From an uncultured Dorea sp. (lineage in GTDB: Bacteria > Bacillota > Clostridia > Lachnospirales > Lachnospiraceae), in the NCBI GenBank assembly GCA_910584095.1, contig CAJTYU010000035.1, forward strand, positions 1-20,834: DNA of 20,834 bases. Reading direction: 5' to 3'. A program made the translations under genes and the position numbers. Below are positions 9,615-18,248 of this stretch, piece after piece (the first letter of the stretch is position 1; each line of letters starts with the position of its first letter). The notes under the pieces were generated by a model. The model did no database searches. It saw nothing but the letters and a program-made list of their open reading frames with translations, and was not told the origin of the DNA.

Positions 9615-9667
9615 TACTTTTTTTAATATTGATAAAATTTGCTGTGAACAGGAAAAGGCTCTTTTAA

Positions 9668-10264
9668 TTACCCTTTTATTTCCTGCAATTCTTTTTTGCT
9701 GCAGCCGGAAAGCCGGATGATATCTTCGTCGGGAACCTTCTGATTGATCATATTGCGGATGATCTGGCTGCGGCCTTCAGCCAGTCCCTCAGTCCGACCT
9801 TCAGCCAGTCCTTCTTTTCTTGCCTCTGCCCGTTCATAGGTTTTCCATGCTTTCTCATCCCGTACCTGCTTCAGATGTGCTTCGTAGCATATCCGCATCC
9901 GGCGGCTTAAACGCATCTCTTTCACTTCTTTAATTGCTTCCAGTATGCCTGGGTTTTTTGTTTTTATCATATCCAGATCCTCCTCGCAATCTGCCTGGAA
10001 AAACCGGATCCACTCTTCCAGTTCATCCATTTCTGCTGTTTCCTTCAGTTTTTTCTTAAGCTCCAGGGTATGGATTTCCAACATATCGGAAAACTCATAT
10101 CCATGCTTATCACGCAGACGGTAAGCATGATGATATTCGTTTCGGTTTGTCCGGTTAAATGCCAGAATATCCAGAATTCCCTATTTCTGTTTTCGGTATC
10201 TCGGGACCATCTCGTTCTGGAACAACTCCTTTATGGAGACGTCTGATTTTGGTGGGATAAACAT
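9668..10264 (-). pseudogene. Rpn/PD-(D/E)XK nuclease family gene with internal deletions and a nonsense codon
   Basis: Reading from ATG 10264 (AAAGGAGG 7 bases upstream) gives MFIPPKSDVSIKELFQNE, the typical start of Rpn-type recombination-promoting nucleases. One frame then runs to 9668, interrupted only by TAG after RYRKQK, where the family usually reads KQKQGILD. The total of 199 codons compares with about 300 in the family. The region after FQNE and the central catalytic core (acidic residue and ELQ-type motif) are missing, apparently by in-frame deletions. The last 138 codons are intact and include RIRDWIRFF-like LEEWIRFFQADCEEDLDMI and two EGLAEGR repeats. It cannot encode a working nuclease, although the promoter at 10316-10344 and the ribosome site remain. 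Confidence 0.75.
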
Positions 10265-10315
10265 GACTCTGCCTCCTTTGAAGTACCAAAGATAATGGCA
10301 GAATGTTTTACACTT

Positions 10316-10344
10316 ATTATATCCGCTTCTTTGGCATTGCTCAA
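10316..10344 (-). promoter_or_regulatory. promoter of the Rpn-type pseudogene
   Basis: On the minus strand, -35 TTGAGC (10344-10339) and -10 TATAAT (10321-10316) are separated by 17 bases, about 50 bases upstream of the ATG at 10264. Confidence 0.65.
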
Positions 10345-10440
10345 TATTTATTTTCAGGTTCCTTCAATAAGTCTTTTGGTTAAATACTGAAAAATCTGCG
10401 TGTTACAGGCAGCTTTTGAATAGAGAAAACAAAAAGCCAC

Positions 10441-10468
10441 TTGAATCACAGAATATATTTTGTATAAT
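10441..10468 (+). promoter_or_regulatory. promoter of the propeller-like/LysM gene pair
   Basis: -35 TTGAAT (10441-10446) and -10 TATAAT (10463-10468) are separated by 16 bases. The -10 covers the ATG at 10467, which rules that ATG out as the translation start and points to GTG 10539 downstream. Confidence 0.7.
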
Positions 10469-10538
10469 GAAAATATATGATCCAGGTCGGAAAGACGTCG
10501 GAAGACGGAGACTGGACAGAAGAGCGGGAGAATATAAA

Positions 10539-12785
10539 GTGGAAGAAAAAAATACATACAGAATCCATAAAAAACAGATTCTGTTCCTTGCCGGCGCCCT
10601 GTTCCTGTCTGCATGCGCCCTGTTTTTTTCAGTGCGAAAACATGCAGTTCAGGAACCGGAGGAAGCGTCCGCGGCAGATTTTTTTGCCTATACAGACAGG
10701 GAAAACAGGTTGTATGTGTGGAGAGAGGGGAGCAGCGAACCGCTGCTTCTGACCGACTGCGCTTTTGCCGTGCAGGGAGAGGACCCGGAGCTTCCCTACT
10801 GGGAAGCGTGGGAATACTGGCAGGAGTGGGACGAGACAGAAGGCGTCTGGATCCAGAATGAGGAAAAAGCCCTGCAGGATACGGTATGGGAAACACCCGG
10901 TCAGAACCTGCTTTTTCCGGAGCATATGCGGTGGACAACCTTTGGAATGCAGAGAGGAGCAGAGGAACGTAAGGAAGCCTCTGCCTGTATGGATGAACAA
11001 GAACTGGAAGACTGGATGAAAGTGCGCGTCTTCTGCTATGATCTGTATGTGCAGGCTTCGGATGCCGGGCAGGAAGCAAAAAAGCTTGCAGAAAATGTAC
11101 TTTTTTACAGCGTGGACGAAAAAGGGGCGGTCTGGTACTGTCAGGCAGCTGCGGACAGAACCGTGCAGGTCGATGGAGAAGAGCTGTCCTGTGTCAGCTG
11201 CATCCTGTACCGGTATGACGGCGCAGAGCATCAGAAGATCGGGGAAATCGACGGCAGGAGGAAGGATCCGTACCGGGTGGAAAAAGGCGGGAAGCAGGTC
11301 ATCTTCTACGGGATGGACGGCTGCCTGTATGGCTGCAGGCCGGGAGAAGAGCCAGTGCTGCTGGCAGAGGGTGCGGACACGGTTCTTGGCCGGGATGACA
11401 GAAGCGCAGGCCTGCTCTATACCAGGGACGGTTCTGTGTACGAGATTCGGGAGGGAAAAGCAGAGAACGAGGTGTATGCAGGCGAGGAAAGCCGGCAGAT
11501 GGTCGGCGCGCTCGGAACAGAAGGAAACCTGGTCTTTGTGCTGGAGGAGGCGGAGCATGTCCGGTATTCGGACTGGATTGTGCCGGATGGAGGGGATGAG
11601 GATGAAGATACCAGAAGATTATGGGAGCTTCTGGAAGAGACAGAGTCTGATTACTATCCTCTTCTGTGTACGGTGCGCGTGATGGATCTTACCGTCTCAC
11701 CGGCGAAAACGATCGATGAGGTAAGCGGATATGTGATTATGGGGCCGATACCTGACGAAAAGGGAAAACCGAAGGATGTATACTATATGGAGATGATGCC
11801 GGAAGATTCCTTTGAAAAGATTCCGCTGTCCGAACTTCTGGGGGACAGCCTGCCCGGGGATGTGCTGTATTCCTGTAATTATTATCTGAGTCAGTACGGG
11901 GAAAATTATGCGGATCAGGCCTTTGCCTGGGGACTGGAGGCGTGCTGGGAGCGGGAAGCGTTGGAGAAACGGTCGTCTGTTTATGCGGTGACAAAATCCG
12001 GGATTTATCCGCTGGAGGGACTGGACGGAGGAATGGTTCTGGGCACTGCGAAAGATTATTCTGCGGACGGAACGCTGCTGTATCTGATGGAGTATCAGAG
12101 TCCGGACATGGAGCAGGATTACCGAAGATATGGGCATCACCTGTATTACGGGTATCTGGAAAACCGGTATGCGCTGGACGGCGATGGAAGCTGCCGGAAG
12201 GTGGTGGAACTGGCGGATGAAACTGCGGTAGTGGGAAATGAAGTTTTCTACAGCAGAAATATGGGGCTGGAAGGTTATGTCAGCCTGTATGGAAGCGATC
12301 ATGAGGAAGCGCTTGCGTTGGCAGCAGACATTTCTCTGGAAAGTCTTCAGAAATCTCCGGTTTCTGATACCTGTCTGTTTCTGGCAGAGGGGCTTATGAC
12401 AGTTGAAGAAGAGACGATTCCGGTATATGCGCAGGCGGATCTGCAGAAGACATATCAACAGCTGGATATCCGGCAGGACCGGTTTTCGGATGAGAAAGAT
12501 CTGCATACGCTGGTGCAGTACCGGGAGGGGACTGTCCGGGAACTGGAAACGGATATTTACCGCTATGCCTTTTACGGAAAGGACAGCGTCTGGATGCTGC
12601 AGTACCGGGAGGACAAAGGTTCCCCCGCAGAAGAGGACGGCCGGGCGGAAGAGGAACACGGCAGAGCCGGCAGTCTCTTCATCTGTGAAAATGAGAAGAA
12701 GCAGAAAATTACGGATCAGGCGGTCTGGATCGTGAAGGCAGGCAGCGGGGAAGGAAACAGGAGTGCATCATGGGTAATGGAATAA
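10539..12785 (+). CDS. membrane-anchored extracellular protein, propeller-like, unknown function
   Basis: The protein has 748 residues from GTG 10539, which has GGGAG 8 bases upstream; earlier codons overlap the promoter. Residues 11-31 form one membrane helix. It includes LSAC at 23-26, which fits a lipobox, but hydrophobic residues continue after the Cys, so it may be a plain anchor instead. The rest is acidic, rich in Tyr and Trp, with repeated strand-turn units such as FFAYTDRENRLYVWREG, VIFYGMDGCLYGCRPGEE and LLYTRDGSVYEIREG. These resemble blades of a beta-propeller (DUF5050/WD40-like), an inference from pattern only. No catalytic motif was seen. It overlaps the LysM gene by 16 bases, so the two are one transcription unit. 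I do not recognise the family. Confidence 0.75.
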   Translation: MEEKNTYRIHKKQILFLAGALFLSACALFFSVRKHAVQEPEEASAADFFAYTDRENRLYVWREGSSEPLLLTDCAFAVQGEDPELPYWEAWEYWQEWDETEGVWIQNEEKALQDTVWETPGQNLLFPEHMRWTTFGMQRGAEERKEASACMDEQELEDWMKVRVFCYDLYVQASDAGQEAKKLAENVLFYSVDEKGAVWYCQAAADRTVQVDGEELSCVSCILYRYDGAEHQKIGEIDGRRKDPYRVEKGGKQVIFYGMDGCLYGCRPGEEPVLLAEGADTVLGRDDRSAGLLYTRDGSVYEIREGKAENEVYAGEESRQMVGALGTEGNLVFVLEEAEHVRYSDWIVPDGGDEDEDTRRLWELLEETESDYYPLLCTVRVMDLTVSPAKTIDEVSGYVIMGPIPDEKGKPKDVYYMEMMPEDSFEKIPLSELLGDSLPGDVLYSCNYYLSQYGENYADQAFAWGLEACWEREALEKRSSVYAVTKSGIYPLEGLDGGMVLGTAKDYSADGTLLYLMEYQSPDMEQDYRRYGHHLYYGYLENRYALDGDGSCRKVVELADETAVVGNEVFYSRNMGLEGYVSLYGSDHEEALALAADISLESLQKSPVSDTCLFLAEGLMTVEEETIPVYAQADLQKTYQQLDIRQDRFSDEKDLHTLVQYREGTVRELETDIYRYAFYGKDSVWMLQYREDKGSPAEEDGRAEEEHGRAGSLFICENEKKQKITDQAVWIVKAGSGEGNRSASWVME

Positions 12786-14347
12786 AAGAGATAAAGTGCG
12801 GGATCAGGACCTGGCTGACGGGAAAACGGATGGTCTGGCTCTGCGTGCTGCCGCTGCTGTCCGGTGGGATTCCGGGAAGTGCGGGCAGTACTGCCTGTGC
12901 AGCCGGACCGGAAGGAGCGGACGGGGTTGCCATGGTACAGGCGGAAGATGCTTTCACAGCCTGGCAGGAAGAAGAGCCGGGAGACTATGCGATGCTGATA
13001 CATCCGAAAGGAACCCCCGATAACTTTCTGAAGCTCACTGAGGCGGTGGGAGAGCATGTGGTGGAAAAAGGGGAGAGTCTGTGGAAGATTGCACAGAGGG
13101 TTTATGGAGACGGCGGCAGATGGCAGGACATTTCTGCTCTGAACAAGCTTGAGGATCCGGGACGGATTTTTCCGGGACAGTGTCTGTCTCTGCCTGACCG
13201 GGAATACAGTCTGCAGAAGCCCTGGATTCAGAGGGGAGAAGGATATTATCTGGAGGATGCGGGCGCGTTTCGCTTTCAGACACCGGAAAGGTGGGCGCTT
13301 GGAACCTGCAGTCTGGATGCGCGTCTGAGTGCATTTACCGGCACGGACCGGCGGGCGCGGGTACTGTGGAGTCTGGAAGACAATGAGATGGGTGAGGATG
13401 CGTGGGCAGAGAACTGGGAGGAGGTCTGCGCCGACATGAGACAGACAGCCGAAACCGTGTTCGGGGAAGACCTTACAGAGCTTTCTTTTGAAAAATACCG
13501 CGTGGAGAGCGGCAATGAGGTATATGCTGTCCGCTGCATTTTTACAGATAAAAATGGAGAACGGCAGATCGTAAGTGCGGCGTACCGGTTCGGACAGAAG
13601 AATCTTATGGAATTCATTGGTCTTGCACCGGAGGACTTCTCTCCGGATATGGGACGGCTGACCTTGTATACGGCAGCAACCTTTGAGGAATATGAAGAAG
13701 AACGGCATATGGGTTTTGGAGATGGAGAGAAAGGCGGAGAATACCGGGGAATGGAAGTGTGGAATTATCCGTCGCTTCACAATCCGTTTGTGCTTGCATG
13801 GGAATCTGCAAACGGAACCGTCTGGCGTCTGAAGAGAGAACCGGCAGCAGTGGAAGATTTTGTCATTAACTGGAAGGAACCGGTGCTTCCGGCGGTACTG
13901 AAAGAAGCACTGCAGATAAAAGGAGACATCCGTTACAGTGATCTTCTGCAGATCGAAACGCTGGAGGCGGTGGAAAGTGCAGGCTACGACTTCTGCAGTA
14001 TCAATGGCGTACGGTATGAGACGGACTGGAAAGCCATCGGCAGCGGAGATGCGCTGGTGGAAGACCTGTCCAGTTTTGGCGGACTGTACGCACTGCGGAT
14101 CCAGATTGGGGACATCACAGATGTGTCTATGCTGGAAAAACTGACGGTGCTGGAGGAACTGGAGATCCTGACCGGAGCTCAGGCGCCGAAGATTGAGATT
14201 CCGGACAGGCTTCGCAGTCTGAAAAAATGTACGGTGGAAAAGGCACCCCTGCAGGATTATGTGGATGCCCTGGATGAATCCATCTGGGAACGCACCTGCA
14301 GGGAGCAGAAAATCACTACATTTCAGAGAAGCAAAGAGGATGGCTGA
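12770..14347 (+). CDS. secreted LysM-domain protein with C-terminal leucine-rich segment
   Basis: The protein has 525 residues. A signal sequence covers about 1-45, with a hydrophobic core at 21-38 and likely cleavage after TACAA. One LysM domain lies at 95-143: HVVEKGESLWKIAQRVYG then NKLEDPGRIFPGQCLSLP. LysM binds peptidoglycan or related glycans, placing the protein at the cell wall. A middle region of about 280 residues is unrecognised. Residues 425-495 show leucine-rich spacing (DLSSFGGLYALRIQ, MLEKLTVLEELEIL). AGGAG lies 6 bases before the ATG, inside the preceding gene, so translation is probably coupled. The two genes likely act together at the envelope; no enzyme activity is suggested by the sequence. 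Confidence 0.8.
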   Translation: MGNGIKEIKCGIRTWLTGKRMVWLCVLPLLSGGIPGSAGSTACAAGPEGADGVAMVQAEDAFTAWQEEEPGDYAMLIHPKGTPDNFLKLTEAVGEHVVEKGESLWKIAQRVYGDGGRWQDISALNKLEDPGRIFPGQCLSLPDREYSLQKPWIQRGEGYYLEDAGAFRFQTPERWALGTCSLDARLSAFTGTDRRARVLWSLEDNEMGEDAWAENWEEVCADMRQTAETVFGEDLTELSFEKYRVESGNEVYAVRCIFTDKNGERQIVSAAYRFGQKNLMEFIGLAPEDFSPDMGRLTLYTAATFEEYEEERHMGFGDGEKGGEYRGMEVWNYPSLHNPFVLAWESANGTVWRLKREPAAVEDFVINWKEPVLPAVLKEALQIKGDIRYSDLLQIETLEAVESAGYDFCSINGVRYETDWKAIGSGDALVEDLSSFGGLYALRIQIGDITDVSMLEKLTVLEELEILTGAQAPKIEIPDRLRSLKKCTVEKAPLQDYVDALDESIWERTCREQKITTFQRSKEDG

Positions 14348-14720
14348 ATTTGGGAATCTCTGCAAAAATCAGGCTGTCTTATTGCTTCGTGGTGGTTCTC
14401 AAATATCGCCTGTTTCTCCACGGGGTTCTCACTCATGCCTTTTGACCTCTTGACTGCCTTGATTTTCTTGCCCGTATCCCTCACCAGCCATTCGTTAGCT
14501 TTTCCATGTTCTGTGAACGGACTTTTCCATGACGGAATAGCAAGTTATACACATTTCCACGGTGCTTGTCTTTGGGTCTTTGGTTTCTTTGATTCGGATA
14601 TCAAATACAGTTAATTTCCCAACTTGACCACCACCTGCCTGATGCGCGATTTTCAGCAGCAGAATTTGAGAACACCTAAATTCTGTCGCTGAAAATCTTT
14701 TTCCTAAACTTTCACTCTTG
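14348..14720. other. 373 bases without a confident gene; possible mobile-element debris
   Basis: No frame here has a start, ribosome site and recognisable product. On the minus strand one stretch (about 14540 down to 14370) reads without stops and contains EWLVRDTGKKIKAVKRS and EKQAIFENHHEAI. The latter faintly recalls the ENxHEAI motif of large serine recombinases, but the match is too short to call. Another frame reads KLTVFDIRIKETKDPKTSTV before a stop. The region lies between the resident LysM gene and the transporter cargo, so it may mark the edge of an inserted element. Confidence 0.3.
14648..14697. repeat. 20-base inverted repeat with possible + strand terminator activity
   Basis: GATTTTCAGC, two unpaired bases, CAGAATTT, loop GAGAACACCT, AAATTCTG, two unpaired bases, GCTGAAAATC. 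On the plus strand TTTTTCC follows, so it could end transcripts coming from the LysM operon about 300 bases away. The minus strand has no T run after it, so it is unlikely to terminate the ABC operon. Confidence 0.6.
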
Positions 14721-14950
14721 TTACTCCCTCGGTGTGACTACAATACCGTCCACATTATCCGGGTCTTTGAAACTGTAAGAGTAGCCATCTGGCAAGGAAA
14801 CGCTGTCAGAATTGTCCTCGGCACCCGGCTTTGTTTCAGCGTCAACATCAATATCCGTACCGTCAATTTCTACGGAGTTTCCCACGTTCGTGTCCTGATC
14901 GCCACCGTTTTTCTGATCGGTACAACTCGCATTTCCCTCTCTTTCAAATG
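14721..14950 (-). pseudogene. out-of-frame acidic tail downstream of the ABC ATPase
   Basis: In the frame one base back from the ATPase, an open stretch of about 77 codons ends at 14721. It reads like real protein: QKNGGDQDTNVGNSVEIDG, then IDVDAETKPGAEDNS, then DGYSYSFKDPDNVDGIVV. It has no credible start of its own. The simplest reading is that it is the C-terminal extension of the ATPase, separated by a one-base indel around 14931-14945. An A5 run near 14908-14912 is a weaker alternative shift point. I do not recognise the tail. Confidence 0.4.
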
Positions 14951-15562
14951 TCCTCGTTTGATTTCCAGCACCACATCCGCTTGCTTTGCCACCTCGCCGG
15001 AGTGCGTCACGACCACCACGCACTTCCCGAACGCATGGGCGCTCTCTTTCAAAATAGCGGTGATTTCTTCGGCTGTATCGGCGTCCAGGTTTCCGGTCGG
15101 TTCATCCGCTAAAATGACCGGGGTATCGGAGGCCAGCGCCCGCCCAATCGCTACTCGCTGCTGCTGTCCGCCGGACAGTTTTAGAACATTCCGTTGCGTT
15201 TCGTCCTTTTCCAGTCCCAGCCGCTCTAAAATGGGGGCGGCGTCCAGCTTGGCAGTGAGCCGTACATTCTCAATGGGCGTCATATAGTCAATCAGGTTGT
15301 AGCTCTGGAAGATCAGTGAGATATGGTTCCTGCGGTGGTGTTCCAGGCCCTTTGTCGCAATGTCCTCACTGTCGAACAGAACGCTGCCCTGTGTCGGCAC
15401 GTCCAGCCCGCCCAGCAGGGACAGCAGCGTGGTCTTGCCAGACCCGGACGGGCCGAGGATGGCGTACATTTTCCCGGTTTCCAGTGACCCGCTGACGTTC
15501 TGCAAAACCGCCTTGCCCTTTTCGTAGGCGTAAGAAACATTTTTCAATTCCAGTGTAGGCAT
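14870..15562 (-). CDS. ABC transporter ATP-binding protein (MacB/LolD type)
   Basis: The protein has 230 residues. All nucleotide-binding motifs are present: Walker A GPSGSGKTT (37-45), Q-loop Gln86 (IFQSYN), signature LSGGQQQR (129-136), Walker B VILADEPTGNLD (149-160) and H-loop His187. The class partners with FtsX-like permeases in mechanotransmission-type transporters for peptides, lipoproteins or antibiotics. AAGGAGG lies 7 bases before the ATG, and the gene starts 13 bases after the permease stop. After the normal domain end (EIKRGHLKER, about 14955) the frame runs on for 20 basic residues to 14870. An acidic tail lies in another frame, suggesting an indel that should not harm the ATPase core. 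The substrate is unknown. Confidence 0.9.
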   Translation of the reverse strand: MPTLELKNVSYAYEKGKAVLQNVSGSLETGKMYAILGPSGSGKTTLLSLLGGLDVPTQGSVLFDSEDIATKGLEHHRRNHISLIFQSYNLIDYMTPIENVRLTAKLDAAPILERLGLEKDETQRNVLKLSGGQQQRVAIGRALASDTPVILADEPTGNLDADTAEEITAILKESAHAFGKCVVVVTHSGEVAKQADVVLEIKRGHLKEREMRVVPIRKTVAIRTRTWETP

Positions 15563-15575
15563 GATCGTACCTCCT

Positions 15576-17012
15576 TCAGCTCATTTTCGACAGGATTTCA
15601 CGGGGTTTCAGCCGCATGACCGTGATGGACGATGCGCTGACGGCCACAATGATAATGGCAAGGCCAATCAGATAGAGTTGGGCCAGATTGTCCAGTCCAA
15701 CGGACACCTGGATGCCGTTCTCCGTTGGCAGGGGCTTTTGGATAAGATTATCCGCTCCCACATCAACCGCAGCGGCGGCAGCTACAATGTCGTTATCGTC
15801 CTCCGGTTCCGTCTGCATACTCTGCTCCAACAGGTGATTGCCAATTTGTCCCGCTATGGCATTGCTGGTGAAGTAGGACAGGCCAAAGGTGAGAACGGCA
15901 ATCAGCAGCACCTCAATCAAATACTGCCCGATGATGGCTGATTTCCTGATACCCACGGACAGGAACACGCCGATTTCATGGATGCGGGTCTTTGTCCAGA
16001 GGGTCAGAATCAGGGCCAGAATGATGGCGCTGACAACAATAATCACCACCAGCAGTGTCACGACCAATTCATTCAGCACAGCCAGTGGAGCGGCGGCGTT
16101 TTCGTAAGTTTCATTGTCCACTTCCACAGTAAAGGCTTTCCAGTCGATACCCGGCAGGGCCTTTACATCTGCTACCACCCGCGCCATGTCCTGCGGATCG
16201 TCTATGGTGACATTGAGCGCGGAAAATCCATAGTTGATTTCTCCCCCGTCAATTTCTTTCGAGGTCTGCAAATCCACAAACACCCGGTTCTGGATTTTGT
16301 CGTAGGTGGTGACGGTTTCCCCAAACTGCTCCACCGCGTTCGGGGTAAACAGTCCAATAATCTGCACTTTGACTTCCGGCCCGGTAAAGCCTTCATCTTC
16401 CACGCTGTAGCTGTGGGCGGTAAGATAGTCCCCAATCTTCAGTTCGTTCCGCTCCGCCAAGTCCTGGCTGATAATCGCTACATGGGTATCGTCGGCGGAG
16501 ATATGCCGCCCCTCTGCCAGCGTCAGTGTGCCAGTGGTAAAAAGTTCGTCATCCTCCGTGTTGCAGACGCCCAGCGCCTTTGTATATCCCTGATATTTTG
16601 CGTCAGTTGAGATTGTTCCGGGAAACAGGGAAAGGCCCTCAAACGGGAGAAGATTATCCTGTCGTGCGCTGCAATACTTTACACCGGGAACGCCTTTGAT
16701 GGCGGCAATGTTCTCCGGGGTAAATTGTACGGTAGAATACATGAGGAAGCTGCTTGATGTTTTGCCGGTTTCCTCGTCCACTTCATCTTTGACGGGTTCT
16801 TTCACTACATAGGGGCTGTTGCTCCAATCCACGAAAACGTCAAATTTGCCGCCCAAGCTCTGCCGCAGGTCAAGCTGCGCGGCCTCCGACGCTTTCCAGA
16901 TGGAGAGGCCCGTCAGGACAAAGGTTGCCATAATCAACAGGATGGCGAACAGGAGAATGGTTTTCCCCCATTTTCGCGTGACGTATAAAAACGCCCTTTT
17001 GAAAATGCTCAT
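15576..17012 (-). CDS. FtsX-like ABC transporter permease
   Basis: The protein has 478 residues and the MacB layout: one membrane helix near the N terminus (17-37), a large external domain of about 280 residues, then three helices near 325-355, 375-400 and 445-465. The final part ends SSITVMRLKPREILSKM, typical of this family. ATG 17012 (MSIFKRAFLYVTRKWGK) is preferred because GGAGG lies 8 bases upstream. Between the last two helices is an unusual insertion of about 40 residues with acidic and poly-Ala stretches. It is the first gene of the transporter operon and is transcribed from the promoter at 17057-17092, not from the two-component operon, which is closed by a terminator. Confidence 0.9.
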   Translation of the reverse strand: MSIFKRAFLYVTRKWGKTILLFAILLIMATFVLTGLSIWKASEAAQLDLRQSLGGKFDVFVDWSNSPYVVKEPVKDEVDEETGKTSSSFLMYSTVQFTPENIAAIKGVPGVKYCSARQDNLLPFEGLSLFPGTISTDAKYQGYTKALGVCNTEDDELFTTGTLTLAEGRHISADDTHVAIISQDLAERNELKIGDYLTAHSYSVEDEGFTGPEVKVQIIGLFTPNAVEQFGETVTTYDKIQNRVFVDLQTSKEIDGGEINYGFSALNVTIDDPQDMARVVADVKALPGIDWKAFTVEVDNETYENAAAPLAVLNELVVTLLVVIIVVSAIILALILTLWTKTRIHEIGVFLSVGIRKSAIIGQYLIEVLLIAVLTFGLSYFTSNAIAGQIGNHLLEQSMQTEPEDDNDIVAAAAAVDVGADNLIQKPLPTENGIQVSVGLDNLAQLYLIGLAIIIVAVSASSITVMRLKPREILSKMS

Positions 17013-17056
17013 GGTCGATACCTCCATATTGTTGTGCTGTTCTTCTGAACGCACCC

Positions 17057-17092
17057 GTAGAATAGCATCCCAATGTGGAATGGGTATGAAAC
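17057..17092 (-). promoter_or_regulatory. transporter operon promoter with operator shared with the regulator gene
   Basis: On the minus strand the 36-base block begins TTTCATACCCATTCCACATT and ends GGGATGCTATTCTACG, with -10 TATTCT at 17065-17060. It matches the block upstream of the response regulator (18928-18963) at 28 of 36 positions. The best-kept parts are TTTCATAC, TCCACATTG, ATG and TAT-CTA. Conserved halves in the -35 region fit an OmpR-type activator site. Confidence 0.7.
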
Positions 17093-17117
17093 AGAGATGG
17101 AATTGTGGTGGAAACGA

Positions 17118-17145
17118 AAAAAACTCCCCATGAAGGGAGCTTTTT
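17118..17145 (-). terminator. terminator of the two-component operon
   Basis: On the minus strand AAAAAGCTCCC pairs with GGGAGTTTTTT around a six-base loop (TTCATG), just after the kinase stop codon at 17151. It separates the kinase from the permease operon. Confidence 0.85.
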
Positions 17146-17150
17146 CATGT

Positions 17151-18248
17151 TTATAGATGGATGGTAAATCGCATCCCCGGCGGGGATTTCATCGGGGCAA
17201 AGGCATAGAAAATGTTCATGGAAGTCAGGAGCGTATCTACGATGTAAAGCCCCAGGCCATTGCCGCCGCTCTCCCGGCTCCGGGAGAAGTCTGGACGGTA
17301 GAATGGTTCAAACAGACGGCGAATTTCACGATCAGGGACAGGGTCACATTCATTTTCAATGATTAGGCGGTTTTCCTCCATGTAGACAGAAACCGCTTTC
17401 CCGGTCTCCGTATAGGCAACAGCATTTGCGAGAACATTTGATACTGCCTTGCTGAAGCGACCAGCCGGAAGTGTCGCGGGGAATTGTTCCGGCAGATCAA
17501 GTGAGAAGGTAATCTGATGTGCCGCTGCAATCATCTGATACGGCGCACACAGTTCCACCATCAGTTCCGCTATGTCAATCGGTTTTGCTGGTTCATCGGT
17601 AGTGTTCAGCTTGGAGGTTTCCAAAATTTCATGTATCATCCCGGAAAGCTGCTCCACCATTTCCTTACACTCCGGGAGACAGGTAGCATAATCCTGATAT
17701 TTCCCCACGCCCAAAATCATATTTTCCAGGGTGGCGTTCAGCGCGGTCACAGGCGTTTTCAGTTCATGGGACGCCGCCCGCAGGAAGTCCACCTTGGCCC
17801 GTTCCATATCCCGCACAGCGTTCTTTTCCCGTTCCAGATGCTCAATCGTAGACAGCAGATTAGAATATAGATCGTTGACATTCTGTGCCAATATACCGAT
17901 TTCATCCTTGGTATGAATAGGACAACTTGCTCCGTGATCTAATTTCATCATCTGCTCAGTCGATGCGGAAATCTTTTTGATGGGGTCGGCAATCGCTTTA
18001 GAAAACAGGAGGGAGCAGACAACGGAGATCAGCAGGGAACAGCTTAACGAGATGGGCAGGGCCTTTTCTACTGCCTCGGTCACAAACTGCTCCTGTCTGA
18101 TGCTGACAACAACATCATCTTGGGTACTCAATGCAAGCTGCATCTGTGGGGCAAGCAGATAGATCAGCCCATGCGTGACAACAACGACAAAGAGCATGAT
18201 GCTCATGGTATAGAGAAAGATTTTTGGAAACAGTTTTAATCGTTTCAT
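17151..18248 (-). CDS. sensor histidine kinase
   Basis: The protein has 365 residues. Two membrane helices (about 10-33 and 65-87) flank a short external loop of about 30 residues. A HAMP-like linker follows (88-135), then the HisKA site RAASHELKTPVTAL with phospho-acceptor His161. The ATPase domain has the N box NVLANAVAYTE (271-281) and the G box GGNGLGLYIV (328-337). The small external loop suggests sensing within or near the membrane, or through a partner such as the transporter, as known for intramembrane-sensing kinases (inference). Its ATG overlaps the regulator stop by four bases (ATGA), indicating coupled translation. Confidence 0.92.
   Translation of the reverse strand: MKRLKLFPKIFLYTMSIMLFVVVVTHGLIYLLAPQMQLALSTQDDVVVSIRQEQFVTEAVEKALPISLSCSLLISVVCSLLFSKAIADPIKKISASTEQMMKLDHGASCPIHTKDEIGILAQNVNDLYSNLLSTIEHLEREKNAVRDMERAKVDFLRAASHELKTPVTALNATLENMILGVGKYQDYATCLPECKEMVEQLSGMIHEILETSKLNTTDEPAKPIDIAELMVELCAPYQMIAAAHQITFSLDLPEQFPATLPAGRFSKAVSNVLANAVAYTETGKAVSVYMEENRLIIENECDPVPDREIRRLFEPFYRPDFSRSRESGGNGLGLYIVDTLLTSMNIFYAFAPMKSPPGMRFTIHL

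Noticed and set aside
9769..9815. short direct repeats in DNA (CTTCAGCCAGTCC units)
   Set aside because: They encode the EGLAEGR repeats normal for the Rpn family; they are not a CRISPR or integration repeat.
10416..10538. 41 extra N-terminal codons of the propeller-like protein
   Set aside because: They cover the -35 and -10 elements, and the hydrophobic anchor follows directly after GTG 10539 with its ribosome site.
12716..14365. 549-codon minus-strand open frame opposite the LysM gene
   Set aside because: The plus-strand frame has a ribosome site, signal sequence and LysM domain; the minus frame has none of these and resembles no family.
14721..15023. 100-codon frame as an independent gene
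   Set aside because: The first 25 codons lie over the conserved ATPase coding region and no ribosome site precedes the Met; only the part after about 14950 looks protein-like.
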